DNA of 64,000 nucleotides from Flavobacterium cupriresistens (GCF_020911925.1 NZ_CP087134.1:372001-436000), one strand, 5' to 3'; shown: positions 20,481 to 31,432, counted from the first letter of the stretch. The notes: a model not told the origin generated them from the sequence alone. Translations and numbers: made by a program.

Positions 20481-20597
20481 TTATCCTTGTCTTTGTTTAA
20501 ATCTAGGATTCTTTTTGTTTATTACGTACAATCTCCCTTTTCTACGCACAATGATGCACTCGGGACTTCTCTTTTTTACTGATGCTCTAACTTTCAT
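20481..20597 (-). CDS. rpmJ: 50S ribosomal protein L36
   Basis: This 38-codon gene starts at the ATG at 20595-20597 and stops at TAA 20481-20483. The protein begins [20 protein letters not shown] and ends NPRFKQRQG, the full family pattern. L36 is normally a zinc-ribbon protein. Only one cysteine (Cys14) is visible and the other zinc ligands are missing, so this is the zinc-independent (C-minus) form. It lies between infA (12 nt) and rpsM (2 nt), its usual place. Confidence 0.95.
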   Translation of the reverse strand: MKVRASVKKRSPECIIVRRKGRLYVINKKNPRFKQRQG

Positions 20598-20609
20598 AGT
20601 GAATATCCT

Positions 20610-20825
20610 TTAATATCGATAAGTAATTCTTGCTTTTGACAAATCATAAGGGCTCATTTCCAGTTTCACTTTATCACCAGGTAATAATTTGATGTAATGC
20701 ATACGCATCTTTCCGGAAATATGAGCAATCACGATATGTCCATTTTCTAACTCCACACGGAACATCGCATTTGATAATGCTTCAATGATTGATCCGTCTT
20801 GTTCTATTGCTGATTGTTTTGCCAT
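20610..20825 (-). CDS. infA: Translation initiation factor IF-1
   Basis: IF-1 binds the 30S A site during initiation and helps IF-2 and IF-3. The 71-residue protein is a single OB fold with the family residues [36 protein letters not shown] and [21 protein letters not shown]. It follows secY after 7 nt. The map and adk genes that often lie between secY and infA in other phyla are absent here. Confidence 0.98.
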   Translation of the reverse strand: MAKQSAIEQDGSIIEALSNAMFRVELENGHIVIAHISGKMRMHYIKLLPGDKVKLEMSPYDLSKARITYRY

Positions 20826-20832
20826 AAATATA

Positions 20833-22179
20833 TTAAGCTACCGCTTTTCTATTTTTACCAGTCTTCATTAAACCATCATAATGTTTGTTTAACAAGTACG
20901 AGTTGATTTGTTGAATAGTATCTATTGCAACACCAACCATAATTATTAATGAGGTACCTCCAAAAAACATTGCCCAAGATGGTTGTACATCCATAATACT
21001 TACAACAATAGCTGGGAACACAGCAATCAAAGCAAGGAATAAAGATCCTGGGAAAGTTATCAAAGACATCACTTTATCAAGGAAGTCTGAAGTTTCAGCT
21101 CCCGGACGAACGCCAGGAATAAAACCACCACTTCTTTTCAAATCATCGGCCATCTTGTTAGTCGGTACGGTGATCGCAGTATAAAAGAATGTAAATACAA
21201 TAATTAAAGTTGCAAATACCAAGTTATACCAGAAACCAAACATATCGCTAAATGCTCCAACGATTGATTGTGATGTATCTGATTTAGACAATCCAGCTAC
21301 AGCCGCAGGTATAAACATAATTGCCTGAGCAAAAATGATTGGCATAACCCCAGAAGCATTAAGCTTAAGAGGAATCCATTGTCTATTACCACCTGCTAAA
21401 TCTTGCTCATAGTCACCAGTTGTCGTACGACGAGCGTATTGAACCGGGATTCTACGTACTGCCATTGTAAGCAATACACAAGAAATAATAACTAATAACC
21501 ACACAATAATTTCAATAACTAACAACATTGGACCTCCATTGTTGTTGGTAACTCTCGTTGTAAACTCTTGAATAAAAGCTTGCGGTAAACGAGCTAAGAT
21601 ACCAACCATAATCAATAATGAAATTCCATTTCCAATACCTTTATCTGTAATTTTCTCACCAAGCCACATAGCAAAAATTGTACCTGTAACTAAAATGATA
21701 ACTGATGAGAACAAAAATTCAGGAGAATTAAAGCCTAGTAAGAATGCACTACCAGGCAATGTTCTGTACAGATTATAGATATAAGTTGGACCTTGAACCA
21801 GTGTAATAGCTATAGTCAACCAACGAGTGATTTGATTAATCTTTTTTCTACCACTTTCTCCATCGTTTTGAAGTTTTTGCAAATAAGGAATAGCAATTCC
21901 CATTAACTGAACAACAATAGATGCAGAAATATAAGGCATAATACCTAAAGCAAAAACTGAAGCTTTAGAGAAAGCACCTCCTGTAAACATGTCTAGGATA
22001 GATCCTAAACCATTTTTAGTCTGTCCCGCTAAACCTGTTAATTGAGTTGCGTCAATACCAGGAAGCGTTACGTGTGCACCAAAACGATATACTAAAAGTA
22101 ATCCTAATGTAATTAAGATTCTATTTTTCAGTTCTTCGATTTTCCAAACATTACTTATTGATTCAATAAATTTCTTCAT
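20833..22179 (-). CDS. secY: Preprotein translocase subunit SecY
   Basis: SecY is the channel of the Sec translocon in the inner membrane. The 448-residue protein has ten predicted membrane segments, the plug region after [19 protein letters not shown], and the cytoplasmic loop motif containing [10 protein letters not shown]. The [12 protein letters not shown] segment is typical of the second membrane helix. It sits between rplO (13 nt) and infA, so it is made with the ribosomal proteins. Confidence 0.97.
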   Translation of the reverse strand: MKKFIESISNVWKIEELKNRILITLGLLLVYRFGAHVTLPGIDATQLTGLAGQTKNGLGSILDMFTGGAFSKASVFALGIMPYISASIVVQLMGIAIPYLQKLQNDGESGRKKINQITRWLTIAITLVQGPTYIYNLYRTLPGSAFLLGFNSPEFLFSSVIILVTGTIFAMWLGEKITDKGIGNGISLLIMVGILARLPQAFIQEFTTRVTNNNGGPMLLVIEIIVWLLVIISCVLLTMAVRRIPVQYARRTTTGDYEQDLAGGNRQWIPLKLNASGVMPIIFAQAIMFIPAAVAGLSKSDTSQSIVGAFSDMFGFWYNLVFATLIIVFTFFYTAITVPTNKMADDLKRSGGFIPGVRPGAETSDFLDKVMSLITFPGSLFLALIAVFPAIVVSIMDVQPSWAMFFGGTSLIIMVGVAIDTIQQINSYLLNKHYDGLMKTGKNRKAVA

Positions 22180-22192
22180 CTTAGTAGATAAG

Positions 22193-22645
22193 TTATATAG
22201 TTACAGCTTCTCCACCAGCAGCTTCAATAGCAGCTTTTGCAGTAGCAGTAAATTTGTGGGCAGTTACTTTTAATTTTGCTTTCAATTCTCCTCTACCTAA
22301 AATCTTAACGATTTCATTTTTGGTAGCTAGACGGTTTGCTACGTAATCTGTCATGTTAACAGAATCAGTAATCACACCATTGTCTACTAATAATTGAAGC
22401 GTATCTAAATTAACACCTTCGTATTCTTTACGATTGATGTTTGTGAAACCAAACTTAGGCACACGTCTTTGAAGTGGCATTTGCCCTCCCTCAAAACCAA
22501 TCTTTTTAGAATAACCAGAACGAGATTTTGCTCCTTTGTGACCTCTTGCAGAAGTACCACCTTTTCCAGAACCTTCTCCTCTACCTAATCTTTTATTTTG
22601 ATTGTGTGTTGACCCTTCAGCTGGTTGTAAGTTACTTAAATTCAT
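22193..22645 (-). CDS. rplO: 50S ribosomal protein L15
   Basis: L15 joins late in large-subunit assembly and contacts 23S rRNA. The 150-residue protein has the glycine-rich N-terminal region LGRGEGSGKGGTSARGHKG and GGQMPLQRRVPKFGF, followed by the L27e/L15 domain. It lies 11 nt after rpmD and 13 nt before secY. Confidence 0.97.
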   Translation of the reverse strand: MNLSNLQPAEGSTHNQNKRLGRGEGSGKGGTSARGHKGAKSRSGYSKKIGFEGGQMPLQRRVPKFGFTNINRKEYEGVNLDTLQLLVDNGVITDSVNMTDYVANRLATKNEIVKILGRGELKAKLKVTAHKFTATAKAAIEAAGGEAVTI

Positions 22646-22656
22646 AACAGTATTTG

Positions 22657-22839
22657 TTATTTAGCTTCTTCGACAGAAACTAAGTGTTTAACTTTGTTTA
22701 TCATACCAAGGATAGCAGGGTTTGAATCATGCTCTACAACTTGTCCCATTTTACGTAGACCTAAAGCTTCCAAACCTCTCTTTTGAGAAAGAGGACAGTT
22801 GATTTTGCTTCTTACTTGTTTTACTAATAATTTAGCCAT
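22657..22839 (-). CDS. rpmD: 50S ribosomal protein L30
   Basis: L30 is a small large-subunit protein. The 60-residue sequence has the family elements [23 protein letters not shown] and [19 protein letters not shown]. It lies between rpsE and rplO with short gaps. Confidence 0.97.
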   Translation of the reverse strand: MAKLLVKQVRSKINCPLSQKRGLEALGLRKMGQVVEHDSNPAILGMINKVKHLVSVEEAK

Positions 22840-22851
22840 AATTTCCTTGAA

Positions 22852-23373
22852 TTAACCTTTAAAAACTTTTTCTAAAGAAACACCTCTTTGTTTTGCAACA
22901 GTGTAAGCGCTTCTCATTTGTAATAAAGCATCAAAAGTTGCTTTCACTACGTTATGAGGATTTGATGATCCTTGAGATTTAGATAATACATCGTGAATAC
23001 CTACTGATTCAAGAACTGAACGAACAGCTCCACCAGCAATAACTCCTGTACCATGAGACGCAGGAATTAAGAATACACGTGCACCACCAAATTTACCTTT
23101 TTGTTCGTGAGGAACAGATTGTCCGTTCAAAGGAATTTTTACTAAATTTTTCTTAGCATCTTCTACTGCTTTCGCAATTGCTTCAGAAACGTCTTTAGAT
23201 TTTCCTAATCCGTGACCAACTACTCCATTTTCATCACCTACAACTACAATAGCAGAAAAACCGAAAGCTCTACCCCCTTTTGTAACTTTAGTAACACGAT
23301 TAACACTTACCAGACGATCTTTAAGTTCAAGACCACTTGGTTTTACCAATTCTACATTTTTGTATTTAGACAT
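22852..23373 (-). CDS. rpsE: 30S ribosomal protein S5
   Basis: S5 supports decoding accuracy and mRNA helicase activity at the 30S entry channel. The 173-residue protein has the double-stranded RNA-binding-like domain with [20 protein letters not shown], then the [20 protein letters not shown] motif. It lies 6 nt after rplR. Confidence 0.98.
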   Translation of the reverse strand: MSKYKNVELVKPSGLELKDRLVSVNRVTKVTKGGRAFGFSAIVVVGDENGVVGHGLGKSKDVSEAIAKAVEDAKKNLVKIPLNGQSVPHEQKGKFGGARVFLIPASHGTGVIAGGAVRSVLESVGIHDVLSKSQGSSNPHNVVKATFDALLQMRSAYTVAKQRGVSLEKVFKG

Positions 23374-23379
23374 AATATA

Positions 23380-23730
23380 TTAGAATTTAAGTCCAGCCGC
23401 TCTTGCGCCTTCTGCTAATGATTTAATACGACCGTGATATAAATATCCACCTCTATCGAAAGTGATGGTATCAATCCCGGCTTTTAACGCTTTCTCAGCA
23501 ACTAGTTTTCCAACAGCAGCAGCGATTTCAACGTTAGTACCTTTTCCTATTTCTTTTTCTCTTGAAGATGCAGCTAATATAGTAACTCCATTTACATCAT
23601 CAATAAGTTGAGCGTAAATTTCTTTGTTACTTCTAAATACAGATAGTCTAGGATTAGAGGTTGTACCACTGATCGATTTTCTAATTCTGAATCTAATTCT
23701 CTGTCTTCTATCAGATTTTGTTAATGACAT
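23380..23730 (-). CDS. rplR: 50S ribosomal protein L18
   Basis: L18 binds 5S rRNA and anchors it in the central protuberance. The 116-residue protein has [20 protein letters not shown] at the N-terminus and [20 protein letters not shown] at the C-terminus, both typical. It follows rplF after 11 nt. Confidence 0.97.
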   Translation of the reverse strand: MSLTKSDRRQRIRFRIRKSISGTTSNPRLSVFRSNKEIYAQLIDDVNGVTILAASSREKEIGKGTNVEIAAAVGKLVAEKALKAGIDTITFDRGGYLYHGRIKSLAEGARAAGLKF

Positions 23731-23741
23731 AATCTTATTTT

Positions 23742-24284
23742 TTAAGCTGATTTACCTGCTTTTCTTCTTAATACTTCACCCACAAATTTAACACCTTTTC
23801 CTTTATATGGCTCAGGCTTACGGAAACCTCTGATTTTCGCAGCTACTTGACCTAAAAGTTGTTTATCGAATGATGTTAATTTTACGATAGGGTTTTTACC
23901 TTTTTCAGATATTGTTTCTAAAGCTACTTCTGGAGCAATTTCTAAAACAATATTGTGAGAATATCCAAGAGCTAAATCTAACTTTTGACCTTGGTTTGAA
24001 GCTCTATAACCAACTCCAACTAATTCAAGTTCTTTTGTAAAACCTTCAGATACACCAACAATCATGTTATTGATTAATGATCTGTATAATCCGTGTTTTG
24101 CTCTTTGATCTTTATGATCAGACGATCTTTCTACTAAAACCTGATCGCCTTCAACTTTTACAGTTACGTCCGAAAACTCCTGAGTAAGTTGACCTTTTTT
24201 TCCTTTTACTGTAATAATACCGTCTTTAACTTCTACAGTTACACCAGCAGTGATTACAATTGGGCTTTTACCTATTCTTGACAT
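23742..24284 (-). CDS. rplF: 50S ribosomal protein L6
   Basis: L6 lies near the factor-binding site of the large subunit. The 180-residue protein has two repeated domains and ends with the signature [20 protein letters not shown]. It follows rpsH after 19 nt. Confidence 0.98.
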   Translation of the reverse strand: MSRIGKSPIVITAGVTVEVKDGIITVKGKKGQLTQEFSDVTVKVEGDQVLVERSSDHKDQRAKHGLYRSLINNMIVGVSEGFTKELELVGVGYRASNQGQKLDLALGYSHNIVLEIAPEVALETISEKGKNPIVKLTSFDKQLLGQVAAKIRGFRKPEPYKGKGVKFVGEVLRRKAGKSA

Positions 24285-24303
24285 CTTTATCTAGTGTTTA
24301 AAA

Positions 24304-24702
24304 TTAGTATACGTAACAAATTACTTCACCACCTACATTTAATTGCTTAGCTTGTTTTCCAGTCATCAAACCTTTTGATGTAGAAACAATAGCAATTCCT
24401 AATCCGTTAAGGATTCTAGGTAATTTGGCAGCACCTGCGTACTTACGTAAACCAGGTTTACTAATTCTTTGGATATCTTTAATTACAGGCTCTTTAGTAT
24501 CTTTATCATACTTCAAAGCAATTTTGATTGAACCCTGAACAGAGTTGTCCTCAAATTTGTAACTCAAGATATAACCTTGATCAAATAAGATCTTAGTTAT
24601 TTCTTTTTTTAGATTAGAAGCTGGAATTTCAACAACTTTGTGGTTTGCAGCCACAGCGTTACGAACTCTAGTCAAATAATCTGCAATAGGATCTGTATAC
24701 AT
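24304..24702 (-). CDS. rpsH: 30S ribosomal protein S8
   Basis: S8 binds the central domain of 16S rRNA, and in E. coli it represses the spc operon. The ATG at 24700-24702 gives 132 residues beginning MYTDPIADYLTRVRNA, as in other S8 proteins. An upstream in-frame TTG at 24760-24762 would add 20 residues with no family match and is rejected. The C-terminal STSKGLMTGKQAKQLNVGGE motif is present. Confidence 0.97.
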   Translation of the reverse strand: MYTDPIADYLTRVRNAVAANHKVVEIPASNLKKEITKILFDQGYILSYKFEDNSVQGSIKIALKYDKDTKEPVIKDIQRISKPGLRKYAGAAKLPRILNGLGIAIVSTSKGLMTGKQAKQLNVGGEVICYVY

Positions 24703-24779
24703 ATGTATTTGATTGCGATTATGGTTTTCAGGAAGCACTATGCCTCCTGAACCTTTAATCAATTTATAAACTTTTTAAA

Positions 24780-25049
24780 TTACCAGCTGGCTTTTTTAAC
24801 ACCTGGAATTAATCCATTGTTAGCCATTTCACGGAAAGTTACACGTGAAATACCGAATTGACGGATATACCCTCTTGGTCTACCTGTTAATTTACAACGA
24901 TTGTGTAAACGAACTGGCGAAGCATTTTTAGGTAATTTTTGTAATCCTTCAAAATCTCCAGCTTCTTTCAAAGCTTTTCTTTTCTCAGCATACTTTGCTA
25001 CCGTTTTTTCTCTTTTAACCTCGCGGGCTTTCATTGATTCTTTAGCCAT
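24780..25049 (-). CDS. rpsN: 30S ribosomal protein S14
   Basis: S14 is a head protein of the small subunit. The 89-residue form has [20 protein letters not shown] and ends with [13 protein letters not shown]. Zinc-coordinating CxxC pairs are absent, so this is the zinc-independent (C-minus) type. It starts 3 nt after the rplE stop codon. Confidence 0.98.
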   Translation of the reverse strand: MAKESMKAREVKREKTVAKYAEKRKALKEAGDFEGLQKLPKNASPVRLHNRCKLTGRPRGYIRQFGISRVTFREMANNGLIPGVKKASW

Positions 25050-25052
25050 GTC

Positions 25053-25604
25053 TTAATTCTTTTTAAAAGGTAAACCTAATTCAGCCAATAATGACTTTGC
25101 TTCTTTGTCAGTTTGAGCAGTAGTAACAAAAGTAATATCCATTCCTGAAATTTTGTTTACTTTATCAATATCAATTTCTGGGAAAATGATTTGCTCTAAA
25201 ACTCCAAGGTTATAATTACCTCTACCATCAAATCCAGTAGCTTTAATACCACTAAAGTCTCTTACACGTGGTAAAGCAGAAGTGATAAGTCTATCTAAAA
25301 ACTCATACATTCTTTCTCCACGCAAAGTAACTTTTGCTCCAATCGGCATCCCTTTTCTCAATTTGAATGACGCAACGTCTTTCTTTGAAATAGTAGATAC
25401 TGCTTTTTGTCCAGTGATCTTTGTTAACTCATCAACTGCATAGTCAATAAGTTTTTTATCAGATACAGCTGCACCAACTCCACGGCTCAAAACGATTTTT
25501 TCCAATTTAGGAACTTGCATTACGTTTGTATATCCGAATTCCTCTTTAAGAGCAGCGATTACTCTACTCTTATATTCTTCTTTTAGTCTAGGTGTATATG
25601 CCAT
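25053..25604 (-). CDS. rplE: 50S ribosomal protein L5
   Basis: L5 binds 5S rRNA and contacts the P-site tRNA. The 183-residue protein has [38 protein letters not shown] and FPEIDIDKV, all family features. It begins 2 nt after the rplX stop codon. Confidence 0.98.
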   Translation of the reverse strand: MAYTPRLKEEYKSRVIAALKEEFGYTNVMQVPKLEKIVLSRGVGAAVSDKKLIDYAVDELTKITGQKAVSTISKKDVASFKLRKGMPIGAKVTLRGERMYEFLDRLITSALPRVRDFSGIKATGFDGRGNYNLGVLEQIIFPEIDIDKVNKISGMDITFVTTAQTDKEAKSLLAELGLPFKKN

Positions 25605-25606
25605 TA

Positions 25607-25921
25607 CTATAGTACTTGATTAGATTTTTTTGAAAATCTTACTTTCTTATCTCCTTCTACTCTAATACCAACTCTAGTTGTTTCCTTAGTTTTAGGATCA
25701 ATTAGTGAAATGTTAGATATTTGTATAGAAGCTTCTTTCTTAACGATACCACCTTGAGGGTTTTTAGCACTTGGTTTTGTATGTTTCGAAACCATGTTTA
25801 CACCTTCAACTATCGCTTTATTTTTCTCACGGTAAACACGTACAACTTTACCTTCAGCACCTTTATGGTCTCCGGCAATTACTCTTACGATGTCTCCTGT
25901 TTTTATTTTTAGCTTTATCAT
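25607..25921 (-). CDS. rplX: 50S ribosomal protein L24
   Basis: L24 initiates assembly of the large subunit. The 104-residue protein has a KOW motif at the N-terminus ([20 protein letters not shown]) followed by [14 protein letters not shown]. It lies between rplN and rplE. Confidence 0.97.
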   Translation of the reverse strand: MIKLKIKTGDIVRVIAGDHKGAEGKVVRVYREKNKAIVEGVNMVSKHTKPSAKNPQGGIVKKEASIQISNISLIDPKTKETTRVGIRVEGDKKVRFSKKSNQVL

Positions 25922-25932
25922 CTTAAAACGAA

Positions 25933-26301
25933 TTAAAGCACTTCTGGTGCTAATGATACAATTTTCATGAATTGTTTTTCACGAAGTTCTCTTGCTACCG
26001 GACCAAAAACACGAGTTCCTCTCATTTCCCCTGCAGCGTTCAAAAGAACACATGCATTGTCATCGAAACGGATATAAGAACCATCGGCTCTTCTCACTTC
26101 TTTTTTGGTACGTACAACAACTGCAGTTGAAACAGCTCCTTTTTTCACGTTTCCGTTTGGAGTTGCATCTTTGATAGAAACTACAATCTTGTCACCAACA
26201 GAGGCATACCTTCTTTTGGTACCTCCTAAAACACGGATAGTTAAAACTTCTTTTGCTCCCGTGTTATCTGCTACTTTTAGTCTTGATTCTTGTTGTACCA
26301 T
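25933..26301 (-). CDS. rplN: 50S ribosomal protein L14
   Basis: L14 helps form an intersubunit bridge. The 122-residue protein has the signature [20 protein letters not shown] and ends with [18 protein letters not shown]. It starts 2 nt after the rpsQ stop codon. Confidence 0.98.
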
Positions 26302-26303
26302 AA

Positions 26304-26564
26304 TTATTTAGCTCTTTCTAAGATTTCAACTAATCTCCAACATTTTGATTTACTTAAAGGACGCGTTTCGCTAATTCTTACAGTATCTCCAATGTTACAG
26401 TCGTTTGTTTCGTCGTGTGCAACGTATTTCTTAGTTTTCAACACGAACTTACCGTATAATGGGTGTTTTACTCTTCTTACTTCAGCAATAACGATAGATT
26501 TATCCATCTTATTTGAAGTGACAACACCAATTCTTTCTTTTCTTAAATTTCTTTTTTCTTCCAT
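26304..26564 (-). CDS. rpsQ: 30S ribosomal protein S17
   Basis: S17 is an OB-fold protein that binds the 5' domain of 16S rRNA. The 86-residue protein has [28 protein letters not shown], and [21 protein letters not shown]. It lies 17 nt after rpmC. Confidence 0.98.
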   Translation of the reverse strand: MEEKRNLRKERIGVVTSNKMDKSIVIAEVRRVKHPLYGKFVLKTKKYVAHDETNDCNIGDTVRISETRPLSKSKCWRLVEILERAK

Positions 26565-26581
26565 CTTTCAGCAGAATACAA

Positions 26582-26773
26582 TTATTGTAACTCTCTTTTA
26601 GTTAACTCTGTAGCCAATCTTGCAACTGTTCTTCTTACACTTCTAATTTGAAGTGGGTTCTCAATTGGAGAAATAGCGTGAGCCATTTTTAGGTCAGCAT
26701 ATGTTTTCTTAGTTTGACTAAGTTTTTCTTGCAACTCCGCTGCAGAAAGATCTTTTATTTCTGATTGTTTCAT
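26582..26773 (-). CDS. rpmC: 50S ribosomal protein L29
   Basis: L29 sits at the tunnel exit next to L23. The ATG at 26771-26773 gives 63 residues starting MKQSEIKDLSAAELQ, which matches the family. A longer in-frame reading to 26809 overlaps rplP and is rejected. The ENPLQIRSVRRTVARL segment is the family signature. Confidence 0.96.
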   Translation of the reverse strand: MKQSEIKDLSAAELQEKLSQTKKTYADLKMAHAISPIENPLQIRSVRRTVARLATELTKRELQ

Positions 26774-26786
26774 AATATAATATAAA

Positions 26787-27212
26787 TTATGCTTCGAAAT
26801 CTCTAGCAACGACGAACTTAGTTTTTACTGGAAGCTTTTGAGCTGCAAGACGTAACGCCTCTTTTGCAACTGACAAAGGAACTCCTCCAACTTCAAACAT
26901 AATTCTTCCTGGTTTAACAACAGCAGCCCAATACTCAACTGCTCCTTTACCTTTACCCATACGTACTTCAAGAGGCTTCTTAGTTATAGGTTTGTCTGGA
27001 AATATTTTGATCCATAATTGTCCCTCTCTCTTCATGAAACGAGTTGCAGCGATACGTGCAGCTTCGATTTGACGAGAAGTTAAGAACATTCCATCTTCAT
27101 GTACAGATTTAATACCAAACATTCCATTAGAAAGTTCATGCCCTCTTTGAGAGTTTCCTTTCATCTTACCTTTTTGTACCTTACGGTATTTTGTTCTTTT
27201 AGGCTGTAACAT
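26787..27212 (-). CDS. rplP: 50S ribosomal protein L16
   Basis: L16 contacts the A-site tRNA and is needed for peptidyl transfer. The 141-residue protein begins [19 protein letters not shown] and has [20 protein letters not shown]. It follows rpsC after 19 nt. Confidence 0.98.
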   Translation of the reverse strand: MLQPKRTKYRKVQKGKMKGNSQRGHELSNGMFGIKSVHEDGMFLTSRQIEAARIAATRFMKREGQLWIKIFPDKPITKKPLEVRMGKGKGAVEYWAAVVKPGRIMFEVGGVPLSVAKEALRLAAQKLPVKTKFVVARDFEA

Positions 27213-27231
27213 TTTTCTTTAGTTTAAAAAT

Positions 27232-27993
27232 TTACTTTCTTTTACGAGCGTCTGGTTTACCACCTTTATTAAAGGGCTTTCTGTCTCCTCTTGGAGAATC
27301 GCCACCTTTACCACCACCAGTTCCGGATTGTTTTTTATCCATTCCTGCAAGTGGAGAAAGATCTCTCTTTCCATAAACTTCACCTTTCATGATCCACACT
27401 TTGATTCCCATTCTACCATAAGTAGTATGAGCTTCAGCAAGTGCATAATCGATGTCAGCTCTGAAAGTTGATAGAGGAATTCTACCTTCTTTGAAACCTT
27501 CTGAACGTGCCATCTCAGCACCATTCAAACGACCAGAAATCAAAACTTTGATACCTTCAGCGTTCATACGCATAGAAGCAGCAATAGCCATTTTGATTGC
27601 ACGTCTGTAAGAAATACGGCTTTCGATTTGACGAGCGATGCTTGTAGCCACAAGATACGCATCTAACTCAGGTCTTTTGATTTCAAAGATGTTGATTTGA
27701 ACCTCTTTGTCAGTAACTTTCTTAAGTTCTTCTTTTAACTTGTCTACCTCTTGACCACCTTTTCCGATAATGATACCAGGTCTAGCAGTAGTGATAGTAA
27801 CGGTTACAAGTTTTAAAGTTCTCTCGATGATTACTTTTGATACACTAGCTTTTGATAAACGAGCATGGATATACTTTCTGATTTTGTGATCTTCGGCAAG
27901 TTTATCACCGTAATCATTTCCACCATACCAGTTTGAGTCCCATCCTCTGATGATACCAAGTCTATTTCCAATTGGATTTGTCTTTTGTCCCAT
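27232..27993 (-). CDS. rpsC: 30S ribosomal protein S3
   Basis: S3 forms part of the mRNA entry channel. The 253-residue protein has a KH domain with [21 protein letters not shown] and a C-terminal domain with [17 protein letters not shown]. Past residue 215 there is a glycine- and lysine-rich tail ([19 protein letters not shown]). It starts 5 nt after the rplV stop codon. Confidence 0.98.
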   Translation of the reverse strand: MGQKTNPIGNRLGIIRGWDSNWYGGNDYGDKLAEDHKIRKYIHARLSKASVSKVIIERTLKLVTVTITTARPGIIIGKGGQEVDKLKEELKKVTDKEVQINIFEIKRPELDAYLVATSIARQIESRISYRRAIKMAIAASMRMNAEGIKVLISGRLNGAEMARSEGFKEGRIPLSTFRADIDYALAEAHTTYGRMGIKVWIMKGEVYGKRDLSPLAGMDKKQSGTGGGKGGDSPRGDRKPFNKGGKPDARKRK

Positions 27994-27998
27994 GCTGC

Positions 27999-28412
27999 TT
28001 AAGAATTGCTTTGTGTGTTATTGATAGCTCCAAGCACGATTGTTACGTGGTTAGAACGTTTTCTTATTCTGTGTGCGCGACCTTGTGGAGCTGGACGAAG
28101 TCTTTTCAACATCATTCCACCATCTACTCTGATCTCTTTAACAAATAATCCAGCCTCTTCTAAATTACCTTCACTATTTTTTTGCTCCCAGTTGTTGATT
28201 GCAGATAATAATAGTTTCTCTAGTTTTCTCGAAGCTTCTTTAGAACTGAATCTTAAGATGTTAAGTGCTCTTTCTACCTTCTGACCTCTTACCAAGTCCG
28301 CTACTAAGCGCATTTTTCTAGGTGAAGTAGGGCAGTTATTCAATTTTGCGAAAGCAATAGACTTATTAGCCTCTTTTCTCGCATCTGCTGTTTCTCTTTT
28401 ACGAACTCCCAT
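27999..28412 (-). CDS. rplV: 50S ribosomal protein L22
   Basis: L22 lines the nascent peptide tunnel, and its loop is a site of macrolide-resistance mutations. The 137-residue protein has the loop region with [21 protein letters not shown] followed by [11 protein letters not shown]. It lies 6 nt after rpsS. Confidence 0.97.
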
Positions 28413-28418
28413 TGCTTC

Positions 28419-28697
28419 TTATTTTTTACCTTTATTTTTTGCTCCAGCATGACCTCTAAAAGATCTAGTTGGTGAAAACTCTCCTAATTTGTGACCTACC
28501 ATGTTTTCTGTTACGTAAACTGGTACAAATTGACGACCGTTATGAACTGCGATAGTTTGTCCAACAAAGTCTGGAGTAATCATGGAAGCTCTAGACCAAG
28601 TCTTTACTACTCCATTTTTTCCGCTTTCAATGTTTTCTTGAACTTTCTTGTCTAACTTATAATGAACGAAAGGTCCTTTTTTTAATGAACGTGCCAT
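28419..28697 (-). CDS. rpsS: 30S ribosomal protein S19
   Basis: S19 pairs with S13 in the head of the small subunit. The 92-residue protein begins [15 protein letters not shown] and has the signature [18 protein letters not shown]. It lies between rplB and rplV. Confidence 0.98.
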   Translation of the reverse strand: MARSLKKGPFVHYKLDKKVQENIESGKNGVVKTWSRASMITPDFVGQTIAVHNGRQFVPVYVTENMVGHKLGEFSPTRSFRGHAGAKNKGKK

Positions 28698-28703
28698 ATC
28701 TTA

Positions 28704-29528
28704 TTATTTCTTTCTACGTTCTACGATATACTTGTTACTCGGGTTTTTCTTAGAACGAGTTCTATAACCTTTTGCTGGTATTCCATTTCTTGAACGTGGA
28801 TGTCCACCAGAAGAACGTCCTTCTCCACCACCCATTGGGTGATCAACAGGGTTCATTGCAACAGGTCTTGTTCTAGGTCTTCTTCCTAACCATCTTGTTC
28901 TACCAGCTTTTCCTGATACAACTAATTGGTGATCTGAATTAGAAACAGCTCCAATAGTAGCCGAACAAGTTAACAAGATCAATCTTGTTTCACCAGATGG
29001 CATTTTAATTGTAGCATATTTTCCATCTCTTGCCATTAATTGAGCAAATGTACCAGCTGAACGAGCAATTACTGCTCCTTGACCTGGACGTAACTCAATA
29101 CAAGAGATTACAGTTCCTAAAGGAATTCTGCTTAAAGGTAATGTATTACCAATTTCAGGTTGAGACTCTGGACCAGAAACTAATTTCTGACCAACTTTCA
29201 ATCCGTTTTGAGCAATAACATAAGTTTTCTCACCATCAGCATAAGCTAATAAAGCGATAAATGCAGTACGATTTGGATCGTATTCGATTGATTTCACAGT
29301 AGCCGGAATTCCGTCTTTAGTTCTTTTGAAATCAATAATACGATATCTCTGCTTGTGACCACCACCCGTATAACGCATGGTCATCTTTCCTTGACTATTT
29401 CTACCTCCAGAGTTTTTTATCGGCGCTATCAAAGAGCGTTCCGGCTTATCAGTTGTAATGGCGTCATAACCATTCACAACTCTAAATCGCTGACCTGGGG
29501 TAATAGGTTTTAATTTTCTTACTGACAT
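28704..29528 (-). CDS. rplB: 50S ribosomal protein L2
   Basis: L2 is essential for subunit joining and peptidyl transferase activity. The 274-residue protein has [20 protein letters not shown] with the conserved histidine near residue 230 that is linked to catalysis in other bacteria. It lies 9 nt after rplW. Confidence 0.98.
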   Translation of the reverse strand: MSVRKLKPITPGQRFRVVNGYDAITTDKPERSLIAPIKNSGGRNSQGKMTMRYTGGGHKQRYRIIDFKRTKDGIPATVKSIEYDPNRTAFIALLAYADGEKTYVIAQNGLKVGQKLVSGPESQPEIGNTLPLSRIPLGTVISCIELRPGQGAVIARSAGTFAQLMARDGKYATIKMPSGETRLILLTCSATIGAVSNSDHQLVVSGKAGRTRWLGRRPRTRPVAMNPVDHPMGGGEGRSSGGHPRSRNGIPAKGYRTRSKKNPSNKYIVERRKK

Positions 29529-29537
29529 TTTTCTATC

Positions 29538-29828
29538 TTAGATATTGTTGTAAAAATCAATTGTTTCTCCTTCTTGTACTTGAACAATCGCTTTCTTAAT
29601 TGCATTTGTCTTTCCACTGATCAAACCACTTTTAGTGTATTTTGTAGTTCTATCCGGTCTAACGTTCATCGTGTTAACACTAACAATAGTTACTCCATAA
29701 GCAGCTTCGATAGCTTTCTTAATTTGAACTTTGTTTGCTTTTTTGTCAACAACGAATCCGAAGCGGTTTAAAACTTCACTTTCTTTGGTTACTTTTTCCG
29801 TTACTATAGGTCTAATTATGATGCTCAT
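29538..29828 (-). CDS. rplW: 50S ribosomal protein L23
   Basis: L23 sits at the tunnel exit and is the docking site for trigger factor and SRP. The 96-residue protein starts with IIIRPIVTEKVT and has VKQ-type VQIKKAIEAAYGVTIVSVNT and then a GKTNAIKKAIVQV segment. It follows rplD after 7 nt. Confidence 0.97.
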   Translation of the reverse strand: MSIIIRPIVTEKVTKESEVLNRFGFVVDKKANKVQIKKAIEAAYGVTIVSVNTMNVRPDRTTKYTKSGLISGKTNAIKKAIVQVQEGETIDFYNNI

Positions 29829-29835
29829 ATTCCTA

Positions 29836-30465
29836 TTATTTACTTAAATTTTCTTCAATTAACTCCAAAGAACCTTCTAAAAGCACTAAATTATTAGTGT
29901 TTAAAATAGCGTAAGTGCTTAATTCTGAGCTCTTTACAACATTTGAAGCCTTCAAATTGCGTGACGACAAATATACATTTTTATTCGTCTCTCCCAACAC
30001 AAATAAAGATTTTTTATCTTCTAACCCTAAAGCTTTCAAAACGTTAATGAAATTTTTAGTGTTTGGTGTTTCAAAATTAAAGTCTTCAAGAACGATGATA
30101 TTCGACTCTTTTGCTTTGATTGAGAAAGCTGATTTTCTAGCCAATCTCTTCAAGCTTTTATTCAATTTGAATGAATAACTTCTTGGTCTTGGTCCAAAAA
30201 TTGTTCCACCACCTTTAAACAATGGATTTTTGATACTACCCGCACGAGCTGTACCAGTTCCTTTTTGTTTTTTAATCTTACGTGTACTACCAGTAACTTC
30301 AGCTCTTTCTTTAGCCTTATGAGTACCTTGTCTTTGATTAGCAAGATATTGCTTAACATCAAGATATACAGCGTGATTGTTTGGTTCAATTGCGAATACT
30401 GAATCAGAAAGTTGAACTTTTCTTCCAGTATCTTTTCCGTTGAAATCTAATACTTTTACTTCCAT
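29836..30465 (-). CDS. rplD: 50S ribosomal protein L4
   Basis: L4 binds early to 23S rRNA, and in E. coli it also regulates the S10 operon. The 209-residue protein has the tunnel loop RKIKKQKGTGTARAGSIKNP followed by FGPRPRSYSFKLNK. Its start codon overlaps the rplC stop codon by one base, so the two are translationally coupled. Whether L4 regulates this operon is not shown; the arrangement differs because rpsJ is split off. Confidence 0.98.
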   Translation of the reverse strand: MEVKVLDFNGKDTGRKVQLSDSVFAIEPNNHAVYLDVKQYLANQRQGTHKAKERAEVTGSTRKIKKQKGTGTARAGSIKNPLFKGGGTIFGPRPRSYSFKLNKSLKRLARKSAFSIKAKESNIIVLEDFNFETPNTKNFINVLKALGLEDKKSLFVLGETNKNVYLSSRNLKASNVVKSSELSTYAILNTNNLVLLEGSLELIEENLSK

Positions 30466-31082
30466 TACTTCTGAATGATTACATAAGAGTTTTTATGTCC
30501 AGGAACACATCCTTTAATAACAAGTAGATTCTTTTCAGCCACTACTTTTAAAACTCTAAGGTTTTGTACTTTTACATTATCTCCTCCCATTCTTCCAGCC
30601 ATACGCATTCCTTTGAATACTCTAGATGGATAAGAAGAAGCTCCCACAGAACCTGGCGCTCTTAAACGGTTATGTTGACCATGAGTTGCTTGACCAACAC
30701 CACCAAAACCGTGACGTTTTACAACACCTTGGAAACCTTTACCTTTAGATACACCTTGCACATCTACAAATTCTCCTTCAGCAAAAATAGAAACATCAAT
30801 AAGATCTCCTAATTTTTGTTCAGTTGCGAAATCTTGGAATTCAACGACTTTTTTCTTAGCAACAGTTCCAGCTTTTTTAAAGTGACCTAAAGCCGCTTTA
30901 GTAGAATGTTTCTCGTTTTTGTCATCGAAACCAAGTTGCAACGCTTCGTACCCGTCAACACCTTTGGTTCTGACTTGGGTAACAACACACGGCCCAGCCT
31001 CGATTACTGTACAAGGAATATTTTTCCCGTTTTCGTCGAAAATACTAGTCATGCCGATTTTTTTACCAATTAACCCAGACAT
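30465..31082 (-). CDS. rplC: 50S ribosomal protein L3
   Basis: L3 initiates assembly of the large subunit and lies near the peptidyl transferase centre. The 205-residue protein has [20 protein letters not shown] at the N-terminus and the signature [20 protein letters not shown]. It is the first gene of the long ribosomal operon, downstream of its own promoter (31152-31182), and is not continuous with rpsJ. Confidence 0.98.
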   Translation of the reverse strand: MSGLIGKKIGMTSIFDENGKNIPCTVIEAGPCVVTQVRTKGVDGYEALQLGFDDKNEKHSTKAALGHFKKAGTVAKKKVVEFQDFATEQKLGDLIDVSIFAEGEFVDVQGVSKGKGFQGVVKRHGFGGVGQATHGQHNRLRAPGSVGASSYPSRVFKGMRMAGRMGGDNVKVQNLRVLKVVAEKNLLVIKGCVPGHKNSYVIIQK

Positions 31083-31151
31083 AAATATTAATTATTAATT
31101 ACTAAAATTCCCTTCAATTTGAAAATAACAGAAATTTCCAAACAGGGAGTG

Positions 31152-31182
31152 CAAAAGTAGCTATTAAAATTGAATATACCAA
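31152..31182 (-). promoter_or_regulatory. Promoter of the rplC-rplQ ribosomal operon
   Basis: On the minus strand TTG (31180-31182) is followed after 20 nt by TACTTTTG (31152-31159), a full match to the flavobacterial consensus. The start point would be near 31145, giving a leader of about 63 nt before rplC. The rest of the 31083-31486 gap is A/T-rich and shows no other gene or clear element apart from the rpsJ terminator at 31433-31464. Confidence 0.72.
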
Positions 31183-31432
31183 ACAGTTACAAAAATTAAA
31201 TCGCTCATAATCAAAATCCAAGCCCGAAATCAAACTTCATCTACCGCATAATTATAGAAAAAATAAAAATATTTTCCTTAACCAAAAACAACAAAATACT
31301 TAACAATTACATCATAATTAAAAATAAAAAACGTTGCCAACAGCCTAAAATAAAGACCTTTCGCAAAAACAAACATTATTTTCACAAAAATAAAACACAA
31401 CAATTAACCCGGAAGAAAAAACTTAAAAACAT

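Noticed and set aside
20481..20597. L36 lacking zinc-binding residues as a damaged gene
   Set aside because: The gene is complete with the normal 38 codons; zinc-independent forms of small ribosomal proteins are known.
24703..24762. N-terminal extension of rpsH from a TTG
   Set aside because: The extra 20 residues have no match to S8 and the ATG at 24700-24702 gives the exact family start.
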